DNA from: Deltaproteobacteria bacterium SG8_13
GTDB lineage: Bacteria > Desulfobacterota > Desulfobacteria > Desulfobacterales > SG8-13
Reading direction: 5' to 3'
Length of the DNA stretch: 64,000 bases
Assembly: GCA_001303025.1 (NCBI GenBank)
Contig: LJNK01000006.1
Location: 1-64,000, forward strand
Shown here: piece after piece, positions 26,704 through 36,345 of the stretch
How positions within the stretch are numbered: position 1 is the first letter of the stretch
How the letters are laid out: the number at the start of each line of letters is the position of its first letter
Program-made: the position numbers and the translations under genes
The notes under the pieces: model-generated
What the model saw: only the letters and a program-made list of their open reading frames with translations
Told to the model about the DNA's origin: nothing
Databases searched by the model: none

Positions 26704-28029
26704 ATGCCGAAAGAACCGTCTGCCAGGGAGTTGGCTAAAAAGGTTGTCGACCAGCAAAGACGAATCGAGGAGCTGACCCGAACCCAGCAACTTCTCTGGG
26801 AGAGCGTCAAAAGGTACCGGGTGATCGTTGAAGCCGGCCCGGATGCTATCGCCATTGTCAACAACGGAAAAATCCGGTTCATCAATTCCGCATTCACCCG
26901 GCTTCTGGGGTACACCAGCGACGATGTCGACGACGAGCTGAATTTTTTCGACCTGATTCAAGATTTCGATCGCCAGGCGGTCCTGCGCCAGTTCGAAATG
27001 AACCGGCACAGGGACAAATGGTCCGTGGACTATCGAACCGATCTCACCTCCCGCAGCGGTGCGTTGCTGCCGTGCGACATCTCCGTCTCTCGTATCGACG
27101 AGGCCGGCAAGCCGGCCGAACTGCTGGTTATCCGCGGTCATGCCGATCGGATCCAGACCGCAGAAGCGGCAAGGACGGTGAAAGCGGATCAGGGCCTTCA
27201 ACCGTCGGCCACCACGGAGCGGGCGTCGACACAACCGGCCATGCCCGCAGGTACGAAATCCGACCCACAAGTTCCGGGGCGGGCTCCTGCCCAGCTGACT
27301 GCAAACCATTCGTCCATTTTAGAGGCGCAACCGGATCCGGTTGTCGTATATGATTTATCGGGCCGTATTCTTTATGTAAATTCATCATTTACCCGGGTTT
27401 TCGGCTGGCAGGCGGACGAGCTCACCGGCAGGCAAGTTGATTTTGTCCCGGATGAAAGCTGGCCGAACACTGCCGCGGCCATCGACAAAATGCTGCAGGG
27501 GGAAAAAATCGTAGCTTTCGACACCCGTCGCACCACCAAGGACCGGCGCGTGCTTGATATCGAGCTGAGCGCTTCCCTCTTTTACGACCGGAACGGCCGG
27601 CCGGAAGGCAGCGTTGTGATTCTGCGAGATGTTACCGGGATTAAAAAGTCGAAAAGCGAACTGCGACGCAGTGAAAAAAAATTCCGACGCCTGGTGGAGA
27701 CGATGAACTCGGGGTTCGGCATTCTAGACGAAGAAGGGAAGATCCTTTACGTTAACAGGAAGTTGCAGGAGCTTGTCGGATACTCCAAAGGCGAACTGGT
27801 GGGTCGTCGGTGGGAAGATTTTCTCGATGAAACGGGACGATCCATACTGGAGCGGGCAAAGGCCGGCTTCGAGCAGGGGCTTTGGCAGCGCTTTGAGCTC
27901 GACATCCCGCACAAAGAAGGCGGGATGGTATCAATGCTGGTGGCCCCCTCACCGCTGCTGGATGACGCGGGGGTTGCGCGCGGGAGTTTTGCCGTCTTTA
28001 CGGAGATCGGCGAGAAAAATCAGGCTTGA
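26704..28029 (+). CDS. triple-PAS-domain protein without output domain
   Basis: A 441-residue soluble protein. A short N-terminal coiled coil (KVVDQQRRIEELTRTQQ) is followed by three PAS domains, starting near residues 40, 205 and 325 with signatures IVNNGKIRFINSAFTRLLGY, YDLSGRILYVNSSFTRVFGW and LDEEGKILYVNRKLQELVGY. A Pro/Ala/Gln-rich linker separates the first two. No kinase, GGDEF, EAL or HTH output follows: the frame ends after the third PAS, and the following bases hold the terminator. It may act through protein contacts or as a partner to a separate kinase. The ATG is preceded by GGGAG. Co-occurrence with hypAB upstream is positional only. Confidence 0.85.
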   Translation: MPKEPSARELAKKVVDQQRRIEELTRTQQLLWESVKRYRVIVEAGPDAIAIVNNGKIRFINSAFTRLLGYTSDDVDDELNFFDLIQDFDRQAVLRQFEMNRHRDKWSVDYRTDLTSRSGALLPCDISVSRIDEAGKPAELLVIRGHADRIQTAEAARTVKADQGLQPSATTERASTQPAMPAGTKSDPQVPGRAPAQLTANHSSILEAQPDPVVVYDLSGRILYVNSSFTRVFGWQADELTGRQVDFVPDESWPNTAAAIDKMLQGEKIVAFDTRRTTKDRRVLDIELSASLFYDRNGRPEGSVVILRDVTGIKKSKSELRRSEKKFRRLVETMNSGFGILDEEGKILYVNRKLQELVGYSKGELVGRRWEDFLDETGRSILERAKAGFEQGLWQRFELDIPHKEGGMVSMLVAPSPLLDDAGVARGSFAVFTEIGEKNQA

Positions 28030-28103
28030 TCGTCCTGATACACCGGGAAGACGAACTGCTGCCTGAGAACCGCCGCCTGAATCAGTCCGCCGGCATTGCC
28101 GGT

Positions 28104-28155
28104 AAACCAACAGACCGGCAACAGTGGTAACAAAGCTGCCGGTCTGTTGGTTTTT
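28104..28155. terminator. bidirectional terminator between the PAS gene and serA
   Basis: A perfect 17-base-pair stem (28104-28120 with 28137-28153) with a 16-base loop is followed by T residues on the plus strand. It lies between two converging genes and overlaps the serA stop codon region. The T-run on the minus strand is shorter, so termination should be stronger in the plus direction. Confidence 0.88.
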
Positions 28156-29746
28156 AGTCAAAATGTACTTGCTGTGCGGAAATAATGTTGGGCAGGGCCA
28201 GCAAGTCTTTCAGGACGTGATCGCCGGCCGGGGTGTCGATATTGACCATACAAAGCGCCCGGTCCTTGAGCCGGCCGAGTTGAAACCGCCCGATGTTGAT
28301 GTTATGTCGACCCAAAGTGGTTCCGACATTGCCGATGACACCCGGACGGTCGATGTTCTGAATGACAATCATGGAGCCTTCCGGAATCGCGTCCAGGTAT
28401 ATCCTGCCAAGTCGTACAATGCGCTGATATTTCTTGCCGAATATCGTCCCCCAGATCTGGTTCGGCTCTGCTTGGTGACCCTCCAACTTCATCTGGATCA
28501 GGCTGGAAAAATCTCCTCTGGCCTGGCTGGTGGTTTCCTGGACATGGATGCCCTTGTCACGCGCCAGGGCCAGTGCACTTACGTAGTTGACCGGCTTATC
28601 GGTGAACACCCCCAGCAGCCCTTTCAGGACGGCACGGGTCAGCGGACGCGTGTCGAAACGGGTGATGTCGCCGCTGTAGGTGATGCTGATATCGTGGGGT
28701 TTGCGAATCAATTGGCCCATCAGCGATCCCATTTTTTCTGCCAGCTCCAGGTGCGGGCGAATCTGTTCCATTAATTCACGGGAAATGGATGGAAAATTCA
28801 CCGCATTGATGATCACGCCGTTGATCAGGTAAGCGGCAATCTGTTTGGCGATCATGTCGGCCACCTTGTTTTGGGCCTCGCCGGTGGCAGCCCCCAGGTG
28901 GGGGGTGAATATGACCCTGGGGTGCTGCAGAATCTCTAGAGAAGGGTCCGGTGGTTCCTGAGGCAGTACATCCAATGCGGCGCCGGCGACCTGCCCGCTG
29001 TCAAGGGCCGGCAGCAGCGCTTCCAGGTCCACGATTTCCCCCCGGGAGCAATTGATGATCCTCACCCCGGGCTTCGTTTTTTTCAGGGTTTCTGCATTGA
29101 TCATGTTCAGCGTCTCTTTCAGGCGCGGAACGTGAAGAGAGATAAAATCGGCTTTTTCCAGCAATTCGTCGATCGGCAGAAGTTCAACCCCTAGTTCTTT
29201 GGCGGCCGCTTCACTGACAAAGGGATCGGCGGCGACCACTTTCATTGTTAACCCCTGGGCGCGCTCGGCCACGACGCGTCCGATCTGCCCGAGACCGATA
29301 ATACCAAGAATTTTACCGGAAATTTCAACGCCGACCAGATTTTTCTTTTCCCACTTTCCTGCGCGCATGATTGCGGTGGCCTGGGGAATGTTGCGGGCCA
29401 GGGAGAGCATCATGGAGATAGCGTGCTCTGCGGTGGTCACGGTATTGCCGCCCGGGGCGTTCATTACAACGATTCCCTTTTCAGTTGCAGCATTCAGATC
29501 GATGTTGTCCACCCCGATTCCGGCCCTTCCGATGATTTTCAGCCGACCGGCATCTGCCAGCACCTCGGCTGGGAAGCGCGTTCCGCTGCGGATGGCCACT
29601 CCATCGAATTCGCCAATCAATTCGCGCAATTTATCCGGTTCGCCTGTAACCTTTTCATTATCTATGACAACTTCAATCTGGCCGGTAGCCTCCAGGATGT
29701 CCTTTGCCAGGGGGGCCATGTTGTCGCGGATCATGACACGGTACAT
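28154..29746 (-). CDS. serA: D-3-phosphoglycerate dehydrogenase
   Basis: A 530-residue long-form enzyme catalysing the first step of serine synthesis. The NAD-binding motif GIIGLGQIGRVVA lies near residue 148. The catalytic Arg is in NCSRGEIVD, the Glu in LPQEPPDPS and the His in FTPHLGAAT. An intervening ASB domain (about 320-450) and a C-terminal ACT domain with IVIQNIDRPGVIGNVG (about 457) follow, the architecture that gives serine feedback control. GGAGAG precedes the ATG. It ends in the shared bidirectional terminator. The region upstream (29747-30023) has no recognised feature. Confidence 0.96.
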   Translation of the reverse strand: MYRVMIRDNMAPLAKDILEATGQIEVVIDNEKVTGEPDKLRELIGEFDGVAIRSGTRFPAEVLADAGRLKIIGRAGIGVDNIDLNAATEKGIVVMNAPGGNTVTTAEHAISMMLSLARNIPQATAIMRAGKWEKKNLVGVEISGKILGIIGLGQIGRVVAERAQGLTMKVVAADPFVSEAAAKELGVELLPIDELLEKADFISLHVPRLKETLNMINAETLKKTKPGVRIINCSRGEIVDLEALLPALDSGQVAGAALDVLPQEPPDPSLEILQHPRVIFTPHLGAATGEAQNKVADMIAKQIAAYLINGVIINAVNFPSISRELMEQIRPHLELAEKMGSLMGQLIRKPHDISITYSGDITRFDTRPLTRAVLKGLLGVFTDKPVNYVSALALARDKGIHVQETTSQARGDFSSLIQMKLEGHQAEPNQIWGTIFGKKYQRIVRLGRIYLDAIPEGSMIVIQNIDRPGVIGNVGTTLGRHNINIGRFQLGRLKDRALCMVNIDTPAGDHVLKDLLALPNIISAQQVHFD

Positions 29747-30023
29747 GTTTTACTCTCCATCGCATTGAGCGGGCATTCATAAGGGAACTGTCGGATGCGG
29801 CCGGTATTCAATCCTGCAGATATCGACAGACTCCCATCCCTTGAAGGCCTGCTATTTGGATCAACTCGGGTACAGATCCGGAAGAGATATTTCATACACC
29901 CAAACATTGGGTCAGACAAGAAAAAATACAGATCACTCCGTGCTCTGCTACGGGCTCTGCAGCGAGGCTGCGCAATCCGCAACAGAGGCGCAGGCGTCAA
30001 CGATCTGCGCGCCACGACAAAAC

Positions 30024-31205
30024 CTATCCGGCGGCGGTCTTGGCTTTTGCTTCATGCCAGAACGGCGACATGTCGCGCAGCCTGTCGATTATGGGGGGAA
30101 GTTTTTCGACGATCGTATCGATATCCTCGTCGGTGTTGTAGGTGCCGAGGCTGAAGCGGATGGAGCCGTGGGCGGCGGTGAACGGCACCCCCATGGCCCG
30201 CAGCACATGGGAGGGCTCCAGCGATCCGGAAGTGCAGGCCGAACCGGAGGAGGCGCAGATGCCGTATTGATCCATCATCAGCAGGATCGACTCGCCCTCG
30301 ACATACTCAAAGGCAACGCTGGTGGTATTCGGAAGCCGTCTGTCCCGGTTTCCGTTGATCATCGCGTTGGGGACTCTCTCCAACAGGCTGTTTTCCAGCC
30401 TGTCTCGTAATCGCTTCACGCGGTCCATGTCCTTGAGCCACTGTGAGGCAGCCAGTTCGGCAGCTTTGCCAAACCCGACGATGGAGGCGGTGTTTTCCGT
30501 TCCCCCCCTGCGCCCGTTTTCCTGGTGTCCACCGATTAAATGCGGTGTGAATCGCGTTCCCTTTCTTACGTACAAAACGCCCACTCCCTTGGGAGCGTGG
30601 ATCTTGTGCCCTGACATGGAGAGCATGTCTACGGGTGATTGCCGAACGTCCACCGGGATCTTGCCAACCGCCTGAACGGCATCGGTGTGAAATACGATAC
30701 CGTGCTCCCTGACTCGCTGGGCGATTTCGTCGATGGGAAAGAGCACCCCGGTTTCGTTGTTGGCCCACATGATGCTGACGATGGCCGTGTCTTCGCTAAG
30801 GTGCCGGTAAAGGTGATCCAGATCGAGGTTGCCCTGGCCGTCGACCGGCACAAAGGTTATCCGATAGCCCTTTTTGGCAAGGCTTTCCGCCAGGCTTTTG
30901 ACCGCCGGGTGCTCAACCCGGGTGGTTACCACATGCCGCTTGTCCGGTTGAGCGTGCAGGGCGGCCCAGATGGCCGTGTTGTCGCTTTCCGTACCGCAAC
31001 CGGTGAACACGATTTCTTCAGGGGATGCGCCGATCAGATCCGCCACTTTGGCGCGCGCATCTTTGATGGCAAAGCCGACCCTGCCGCCGAAGGTGTGCAT
31101 GCTGGACGGGTTCCCGTACTGGTCTTTGAGAAAGGGCAGCATGGCTTCCAGAACTTCCGGCGCAACCATCGTAGTGGCGTTGTTGTCTGCGTAAACGATT
31201 TTCAT
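30024..31205 (-). CDS. nifS: NifS-type cysteine desulfurase
   Basis: A 393-residue class V aminotransferase-fold, PLP-dependent cysteine desulfurase. It starts MKIVYADNNATTMVAPEV, with the TRVEHPAVKS histidine, the HTDAVQAVGKIP aspartate and the PLP lysine in SMSGHKIHAPKG (about residue 200). The catalytic cysteine loop is ASSGSACTSGSLEPSHVL, of the NifS/IscS group I type. The start at 31205 overlaps the nifU stop by four bases (ATGA), so the two are translationally coupled. It supplies sulfur to NifU for Fe-S cluster assembly. No nif structural genes are in the window; many sulfate reducers use this pair as a general Fe-S system. Confidence 0.94.
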   Translation of the reverse strand: MKIVYADNNATTMVAPEVLEAMLPFLKDQYGNPSSMHTFGGRVGFAIKDARAKVADLIGASPEEIVFTGCGTESDNTAIWAALHAQPDKRHVVTTRVEHPAVKSLAESLAKKGYRITFVPVDGQGNLDLDHLYRHLSEDTAIVSIMWANNETGVLFPIDEIAQRVREHGIVFHTDAVQAVGKIPVDVRQSPVDMLSMSGHKIHAPKGVGVLYVRKGTRFTPHLIGGHQENGRRGGTENTASIVGFGKAAELAASQWLKDMDRVKRLRDRLENSLLERVPNAMINGNRDRRLPNTTSVAFEYVEGESILLMMDQYGICASSGSACTSGSLEPSHVLRAMGVPFTAAHGSIRFSLGTYNTDEDIDTIVEKLPPIIDRLRDMSPFWHEAKAKTAAG

Positions 31206-32032
31206 CCGGCCACCTCCTCTACGACAATCTCGGGCGTTACAAATTCCTGGAGCTTGGTTTCCACGTAATGCTTCAGCGTGATCTGGGAGGCGCTGCAGGC
31301 GGCACAGTTGCCGCACAGGCGCAGAAAAACCGTGTTGCCGTCCACATCCACAAGCTCGATGTCGCCGCCGTCCTTCTGCAGGGCCGGTTTGATTTCCCGA
31401 TCCAGCGTTTCTTCCACCAGTTTGATTTTTTGAAGATTGGTCAGCCGAACGGGTTTCTTCGCCGCCGGTTTTTGTGTACCGATGATTCTGCCGATGATCT
31501 GCTCGATTTTTTCGTGACAGTTGCCGCAGGCGCCGCCGGCTTTGACGAAATTGGTTACGTCTTCGATGGACCGCAGGCTGTTTTCGCGAACGGCCCGCTC
31601 GATCTCACGATCGGTCACCCCGAAACATTCGCAGACGATTTCACCGTCGATCTTTTTTTCCGCCTCACCGCGGTAGTGAGCAATGGCTTTTTCCAGCGCA
31701 TCACGCCCCATAACCGAACAGTGCATTTTTTCTTTCGGCAAATCACCCAGGTAATCGGCAATATCTTCGTTGGTAATCTTTGAGGCCTCCTCCAGAGACA
31801 GGCCCTTGATGATCTCTGTGAGGGCCGAAGATGAGGCAATCGCGCTGGCACAGCCGAATGTCTGGAATTTCGCATCCCGGATTCGCTGGTTCTCGTCGAG
31901 TTTGAAGGTCAGTTTGAGGGCGTCGCCACAGGCCAGCGAGCCGACCTCACCGATACCGTCGGCATCTTCGATGACACCCACGTTGCGCGGATTTAAAAAA
32001 TGATCTTTTACTTTGTCGGTATATTCCCACAT
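31202..32032 (-). CDS. nifU: NifU modular Fe-S cluster scaffold
   Basis: A 276-residue three-domain scaffold. The N-terminal IscU-like domain has LACGDALKLTF, FQTFGCASAIASSSALTE and MHCSVMGRDAL with its three conserved cysteines. The central BFD-like domain holds the permanent [2Fe-2S] cluster site (CECFGVTD, GACGNCHEKIE). The C-terminal NfuA-type domain has the CGNCAACS CxxC motif. All expected cysteines are present. It is the first gene of the nifU-nifS unit. The upstream gap towards the divergent Memo gene contains two short palindromes that could be regulator sites. Confidence 0.95.
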   Translation of the reverse strand: MWEYTDKVKDHFLNPRNVGVIEDADGIGEVGSLACGDALKLTFKLDENQRIRDAKFQTFGCASAIASSSALTEIIKGLSLEEASKITNEDIADYLGDLPKEKMHCSVMGRDALEKAIAHYRGEAEKKIDGEIVCECFGVTDREIERAVRENSLRSIEDVTNFVKAGGACGNCHEKIEQIIGRIIGTQKPAAKKPVRLTNLQKIKLVEETLDREIKPALQKDGGDIELVDVDGNTVFLRLCGNCAACSASQITLKHYVETKLQEFVTPEIVVEEVAG

Positions 32033-32058
32033 GTTCCCTCCAGATGGACATCGGTTCA

Positions 32059-32071
32059 GTTGAATTTCAAC
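32059..32071. promoter_or_regulatory. short perfect palindrome upstream of nifU
   Basis: GTTGAA and TTCAAC flank a single central base, 27 bases upstream of the nifU start. The position suits an Fe-S-responsive repressor such as an Rrf2/IscR-type protein, but the assignment rests on symmetry only. Confidence 0.3.
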
Positions 32072-32135
32072 ATGCTAAACCTAAGCACCTTTTTGTAAAA
32101 AAAAAGAGCTGGAGAAAGACCGTTTTTTCAGATTG

Positions 32136-32147
32136 TCAACCGGTTGA
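32136..32147. promoter_or_regulatory. 12-base perfect palindrome in the nifU/Memo divergent region
   Basis: TCAACCGGTTGA is fully self-complementary and lies 41 bases upstream of the Memo gene and about 100 upstream of nifU. It is a candidate regulator site. Confidence 0.3.
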
Positions 32148-32188
32148 GGATACGATAGGTTTGATTGCAGGAAAGGAGGTGGAACGGA

Positions 32189-33040
32189 ATGGAAATCAGA
32201 CAGGCCGTCTTTGCCGGAAGCTGGTATCCTTCCGACCCGGCAGAGTGTGAGCGGCAAATTCGGAGCTTTATTACGGAAGGAAAAGCTGACGATCCACAGA
32301 GGAAGGCCCTTGCCGGCATCGTTCCCCACGCCGGCTGGTACTACTCGGGCAGTATTGCCTGCAACGTCATCCGCGCCCTGCAGGCCGGTCCGCCCGCCGA
32401 CACGATTGTCCTATTCGGGATGCACCTGCATCCGGGTTCGCCCCGATACCTCATGACCGCAGGAGCTTGGGAAACGCCTTTCGGCAGCATAGAGATCGAC
32501 CGTGAGCTCGCCGGCCGGTTATCGGACCGATTTTCATTCGAAATCGAAACCCCGCGGCGTTTCAGCCGGGACAACACCATCGAACTCCAGCTCCCTTTTG
32601 TCAAATATTTCTTTCCGAATGCCGGGCTGGTCCCACTGGGAGTGCCGCCGGACCCCGCGTCGCTGGAGATCGGTCGGGCAGTGGTGGAGATTGCCTCGCA
32701 ACTCGGGGAGCAGGTCAAGGTTATTGGATCGACCGATCTGACCCACTATGGATTCAACTACGGATTTACAGCCCATGGGACCGGAGAATCGGCGGTGCAA
32801 TGGGTCAAAGGCGAAAACGATCGCCGCATTATCGAGGCGATGCTTGCCATGGAGCCGGAATCGGTCATCGATGAAGCGAAAGCAAGCCACAATGCCTGCT
32901 GTGCCGGTGCGGCTGCCACAACCATTGCATCGGCACAAAAGCTGGGAGCCACACGGGCGGAGAAGATGGCCTATGCTACCAGCTACGACAAAAGTCCGGG
33001 CGACAGTTTCGTCGGATATGTGGGAATCTTATTCGAGTGA
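32189..33040 (+). CDS. MEMO1-family protein (AmmeMemoRadiSam protein B)
   Basis: A 283-residue Memo-family protein, related in fold to extradiol dioxygenases (LigB-like). Signatures are FAGSWYPSDPAECERQI at the N-terminus, IVPHAGWYYSGSIA with the metal-type His, the FGMHLH motif, and GSTDLTHYG near residue 195. In many prokaryotes Memo is found with AMMECR1 and a radical SAM protein; neither is adjacent here. Its biochemical function in bacteria is unknown. The start at 32189 has an excellent AAAGGAGG site. It is divergent from nifU. Confidence 0.9.
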   Translation: MEIRQAVFAGSWYPSDPAECERQIRSFITEGKADDPQRKALAGIVPHAGWYYSGSIACNVIRALQAGPPADTIVLFGMHLHPGSPRYLMTAGAWETPFGSIEIDRELAGRLSDRFSFEIETPRRFSRDNTIELQLPFVKYFFPNAGLVPLGVPPDPASLEIGRAVVEIASQLGEQVKVIGSTDLTHYGFNYGFTAHGTGESAVQWVKGENDRRIIEAMLAMEPESVIDEAKASHNACCAGAAATTIASAQKLGATRAEKMAYATSYDKSPGDSFVGYVGILFE

Positions 33041-33169
33041 TGCCAGGATGGGGTTCGCGATGCCGGCTGCGGCGTCTGTGCTGCAGCCGGGGCACCAGAG
33101 ACCGACACCGGGAGACTCCAAAGCCGCAAGCCTTGAAACGCAGAAATGCCCAGGCGGGATGCAGGGCTT

Positions 33170-34939
33170 TCAGGCTTTGTTCTTTTGGGACTTTTCGATC
33201 TTTGCCCAGGTGTCGCGCAGCGTCACCGTCCGGTTGAAGACCGGTTTGCCGGGGGCGGAATATTTGGGGTCGACGCAGAAATACCCCAACCGCAGGAATT
33301 GATAACGGCTGCCCGGCTTCGCGTCCGCCAGGGCCGGTTCCACCCGGCAGTTCGGTAAGATCTGCAGGGAGTCAGGATTGATGCCTTCCTTGAAATCTTC
33401 TCCCCCGGCAACGGCGTTGGGGTCTTCCTTGCTGAACAGATGATCGTAGAGGCGCACTTCGACCTCCACAGCATGGGCGGAGGAGACCCAGTGCAGGGTT
33501 CCTTTGACCTTGCGGCCGTCCTGGGACCATCCCCCGCGGGTCTGCGGATCGTAGGTGCAGTGAAGTTCGATCACCTCGCCGGTCTGCTCGTCCTTCACCG
33601 CTTCGTTGCAGGTGATGTAATAGGCGTGTTTCAACCGGACTTCCCGGCCGGGGGCGAGCCGAAACCACTTCCTTGGGGCTTCTTCACGGAAATCATCCCT
33701 TTCAACGTACAAAACGCGGGAAAAGGGGATTCGGCGCGAACCGGCGGACGGGTTTTCGGGGTTGTTGTCCGCCTCCAGCTCTTCTTGCCGATCTTCAGGA
33801 TAATTGGTGATCACCACCTTCAGCGGGTTGAGCACGGCCATCACGCGCATGGCGTTTTGGTTCAGGTCTTCCCGAACGCTGTGCTCCAAAAGGGCAATGT
33901 CTACGGTGCTGTTGGCCTTGGCAACGCCGATTCGTTCACAGAAATTGCGAATCGCGGCCGGTGTATACCCCCGGCGACGGATTCCGGAGAGCGTCGGCAT
34001 GCGGGGATCGTCCCACCCATCGACAATGCCACCCTTTACTAGCTCGATCAGCTTGCGTTTGCTTAAAACGGTGTGGGTGAGGTTGAGCCGGGCGAATTCG
34101 ATCTGCTGGGGGTGATAAACCGCGAGTGCGTCGAGGACCCAGTCGTAGAGCTCGCGGTTGATTTCAAACTCCAGGGTACAGAGCGAGTGGGTGATTTTTT
34201 CAATCGAGTCGGACAGGCAGTGGGTAAAGTCATACATCGGATAGATACACCACCGGTCCGCAGTCCGATAATGGGATACGTGCTTGATGCGGTAAAGGGT
34301 CGGATCCCGCATCAGCAAATTGGGTGCGGCCATGTCGATTTTGGCCCGCAGAACCCGGGCACCGTCTTCAAACTCACCGTCTCGCATGCGAGTGAACAAA
34401 TCGAGGTTTTCTGCCACGGATCGGCCGCGGTAGGGGCTGTTCTTTCCCGGCTCGGTCAGGGTGCCGCGGTATTGACGGATCTCTTCGGGACTGAGATCGT
34501 CCACATAGGCCTTGCCGGCTTTGATCAGCGTTACGGCGTAGTCATAGAGGCGTTCGAAATAATCCGAGGCATAGTACTCACGGTCCTGCCAGTCGAATCC
34601 CAGCCAGCGCACATCCGCTTTGATCGACTCCACGTATTCCATGCTTTCCTTGCTCGGATCGGTGTCGTCGAAACGCAGGTTGCACCGACCGCCGAAGTCG
34701 TTGGCCAGTCCGAAATTCAGACAGATCGATTTGGCATGCCCGATGTGCAGATACCCGTTGGGCTCCGGAGGGAAGCGCGTCATTACTCGGCCATCCCACT
34801 TGCCGGTTTCCACGTCTTCGTCGATGATGGCACGGATGAAGTTAGATGGAGCCACGCTTTCCTCTTTTTTACCGGCTGCACCTGCAGGGGGAGTTCCGTT
34901 TACCGGTGGTATTTTTCTTTTCATATTGTTCATCGACAT
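33170..34939 (-). CDS. glnS: glutaminyl-tRNA synthetase
   Basis: A 589-residue class I aminoacyl-tRNA synthetase that charges tRNA-Gln directly. The HIGH motif is in [19 protein letters not shown] (about residue 40), followed by [10 protein letters not shown], and the KMSKS-like motif is [12 protein letters not shown]. The C-terminal anticodon-binding beta-barrels are complete ([18 protein letters not shown]). Three nearby ATG codons (34939, 34933, 34924) could start the protein; 34939 was chosen because an AGGG lies upstream. A lysine/proline-rich leader precedes the catalytic domain. A matching tRNA-Gln(CUG) lies at 46.7 kb. Confidence 0.95.
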   Translation of the reverse strand: MSMNNMKRKIPPVNGTPPAGAAGKKEESVAPSNFIRAIIDEDVETGKWDGRVMTRFPPEPNGYLHIGHAKSICLNFGLANDFGGRCNLRFDDTDPSKESMEYVESIKADVRWLGFDWQDREYYASDYFERLYDYAVTLIKAGKAYVDDLSPEEIRQYRGTLTEPGKNSPYRGRSVAENLDLFTRMRDGEFEDGARVLRAKIDMAAPNLLMRDPTLYRIKHVSHYRTADRWCIYPMYDFTHCLSDSIEKITHSLCTLEFEINRELYDWVLDALAVYHPQQIEFARLNLTHTVLSKRKLIELVKGGIVDGWDDPRMPTLSGIRRRGYTPAAIRNFCERIGVAKANSTVDIALLEHSVREDLNQNAMRVMAVLNPLKVVITNYPEDRQEELEADNNPENPSAGSRRIPFSRVLYVERDDFREEAPRKWFRLAPGREVRLKHAYYITCNEAVKDEQTGEVIELHCTYDPQTRGGWSQDGRKVKGTLHWVSSAHAVEVEVRLYDHLFSKEDPNAVAGGEDFKEGINPDSLQILPNCRVEPALADAKPGSRYQFLRLGYFCVDPKYSAPGKPVFNRTVTLRDTWAKIEKSQKNKA

Positions 34940-35144
34940 CGGCCCTGTGTCGCGACGGACAGATCGCTTCGATTCGTTGGAACCGACAACAGCCGTCGAT
35001 TTGCCAAACATTGTGATCGACGTTATGATGGAAATTGAGCCCGATGCGCAAACAAGCGCTCGGTTCAATTTCTCGGCTTCTGGGCATACCGTCGAACCAT
35101 AAATGCGGGTTTCACTATAACCGTGAATGCAGCGGAGGTCAAAC

Positions 35145-35696
35145 GTGATCATCCATCTGGACGAACTCAGTGGGAAAATACAGGCTTTTACTTTCGAAAA
35201 AAGAACCAAGGATTTTCCCGTATTGCAGGAGATCAGCATGGCGGGCGATTGCATTTTCACCGATCCGCTGGATATCCGTCTGGGAGCCAAGAGGATCGGG
35301 GAGATGGTGGCGGTGGAGGGCCGTGCGATGGCAACGGTTCGAATGACCTGCAACCGATGCCTGAGCGAATTTGAATCCGTTCTGCGCGCCGGCTTTACGC
35401 TCACTTACACCCGCCGGTTGCCGGAAGACCTCGAGACGGGCGATGACGAAGATATGGAGCTGCAGGCGGAGAAAATCGGTCTGATTCCCTTTTCCGGGGA
35501 AGAAATTAACCTCCTGGAGGATGTGCAGTCGGAAATCGTGATGGCCATCCCCATGCGGCCGATCTGCAGCGAAAACTGCAGGGGGTTGTGCCCGCAGTGT
35601 GGGAGCAACCGCAACGAGGTTGCATGCCGCTGCGAATCCCGGTCCGTTGATCCGCGGCTGGCGGTTTTGAAGGGTCTGAAGATCGACGACCAATGA
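35145..35696 (+). CDS. yceD: YceD family protein (DUF177), separated from rpmF
   Basis: A 183-residue protein of the YceD/DUF177 family, whose members affect 23S rRNA processing and are usually encoded just upstream of rpmF. Characteristic elements are [12 protein letters not shown] (CxxC, about residue 68), an acidic middle, [20 protein letters not shown] and the final [13 protein letters not shown] cysteine cluster. The GTG start at 35145 follows GGAGG at six bases and gives the usual N-terminus (IIHLDEL); an ATG at 35127 is the alternative. Here rpmF lies 13 kb away, so the normal pair is split. It is divergent from glnS. Confidence 0.88.
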   Translation: MIIHLDELSGKIQAFTFEKRTKDFPVLQEISMAGDCIFTDPLDIRLGAKRIGEMVAVEGRAMATVRMTCNRCLSEFESVLRAGFTLTYTRRLPEDLETGDDEDMELQAEKIGLIPFSGEEINLLEDVQSEIVMAIPMRPICSENCRGLCPQCGSNRNEVACRCESRSVDPRLAVLKGLKIDDQ

Positions 35697-35703
35697 CCGG
35701 ATT

Positions 35704-36342
35704 TCACGGTTTCGATGCGCGCATGGAGGGGATATCGACCACCCGATACCGGCAGCCGATTACCGGGAGGGGATCGATGAAGGTCAGGCCCGGTATCGCA
35801 CCGATGGTGTTCCAGTGCAAATCCTCCACCGGGCTGCTGCCGGTACAGCGGACAAACGAAAGATGCAGGTGGGTGGAGACCGAAAAATTTACATCGGCCG
35901 GCCGCATGAGCGTCGCGATGCGCTCACCGGCAGTCACCGGGCGGTCGATGCGAAGTCCGGCCCTGGGTTGCGTGTGACCGTACAAAGACAGAAGGTCCGC
36001 GCCGTCACGGCAGCAATGGCGCAGGATGACCGTCTTCCCCAGGAAATCGTCGATCATTGCAGCCACCACACCGTCGACGGCTGCCGGCACCGTGGTGGTT
36101 TCGTCCAGGTGTTGAATACCGTCGTATCGGTCCCGGTAGGTTCCGATGTCCAGACCTTCGTGGGAGTTTCCCCGGCCGCCCCCCTGCCCCCACCACTTGT
36201 CGGATGCCCCGAACAACATCTGGGGGCAAAACAACCACTCCCGGAATCCTTTTCGGTCCAGGTCGTTTATTTGTACGATCATGTCCCCGTAAGGTTTCAC
36301 GGTTGAAAATGGCGACCGCGGGTGAGACAGGGAAATTTTCAC
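35704..36342 (-). CDS. M23-family (LytM-fold) metallopeptidase-like protein
   Basis: A 212-residue protein with the zinc-site pattern of M23 endopeptidases: SHEGLDIGTY (HxxxD) near residue 61 and STHLHLSF (HxH) near residue 156. LSLYGHTQP supplies the usual intermediate His. There is no signal peptide or membrane anchor visible, which is odd for an enzyme that cuts cell-wall peptides, so it may be cytoplasmic or exported by another route. The start is a GTG with GGAG eight bases upstream, four bases past the stop of the decarboxylase gene, so the two genes are probably co-translated. Confidence 0.78.
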   Translation of the reverse strand: MKISLSHPRSPFSTVKPYGDMIVQINDLDRKGFREWLFCPQMLFGASDKWWGQGGGRGNSHEGLDIGTYRDRYDGIQHLDETTTVPAAVDGVVAAMIDDFLGKTVILRHCCRDGADLLSLYGHTQPRAGLRIDRPVTAGERIATLMRPADVNFSVSTHLHLSFVRCTGSSPVEDLHWNTIGAIPGLTFIDPLPVIGCRYRVVDIPSMRASKP

Positions 36343-36345
36343 GAT

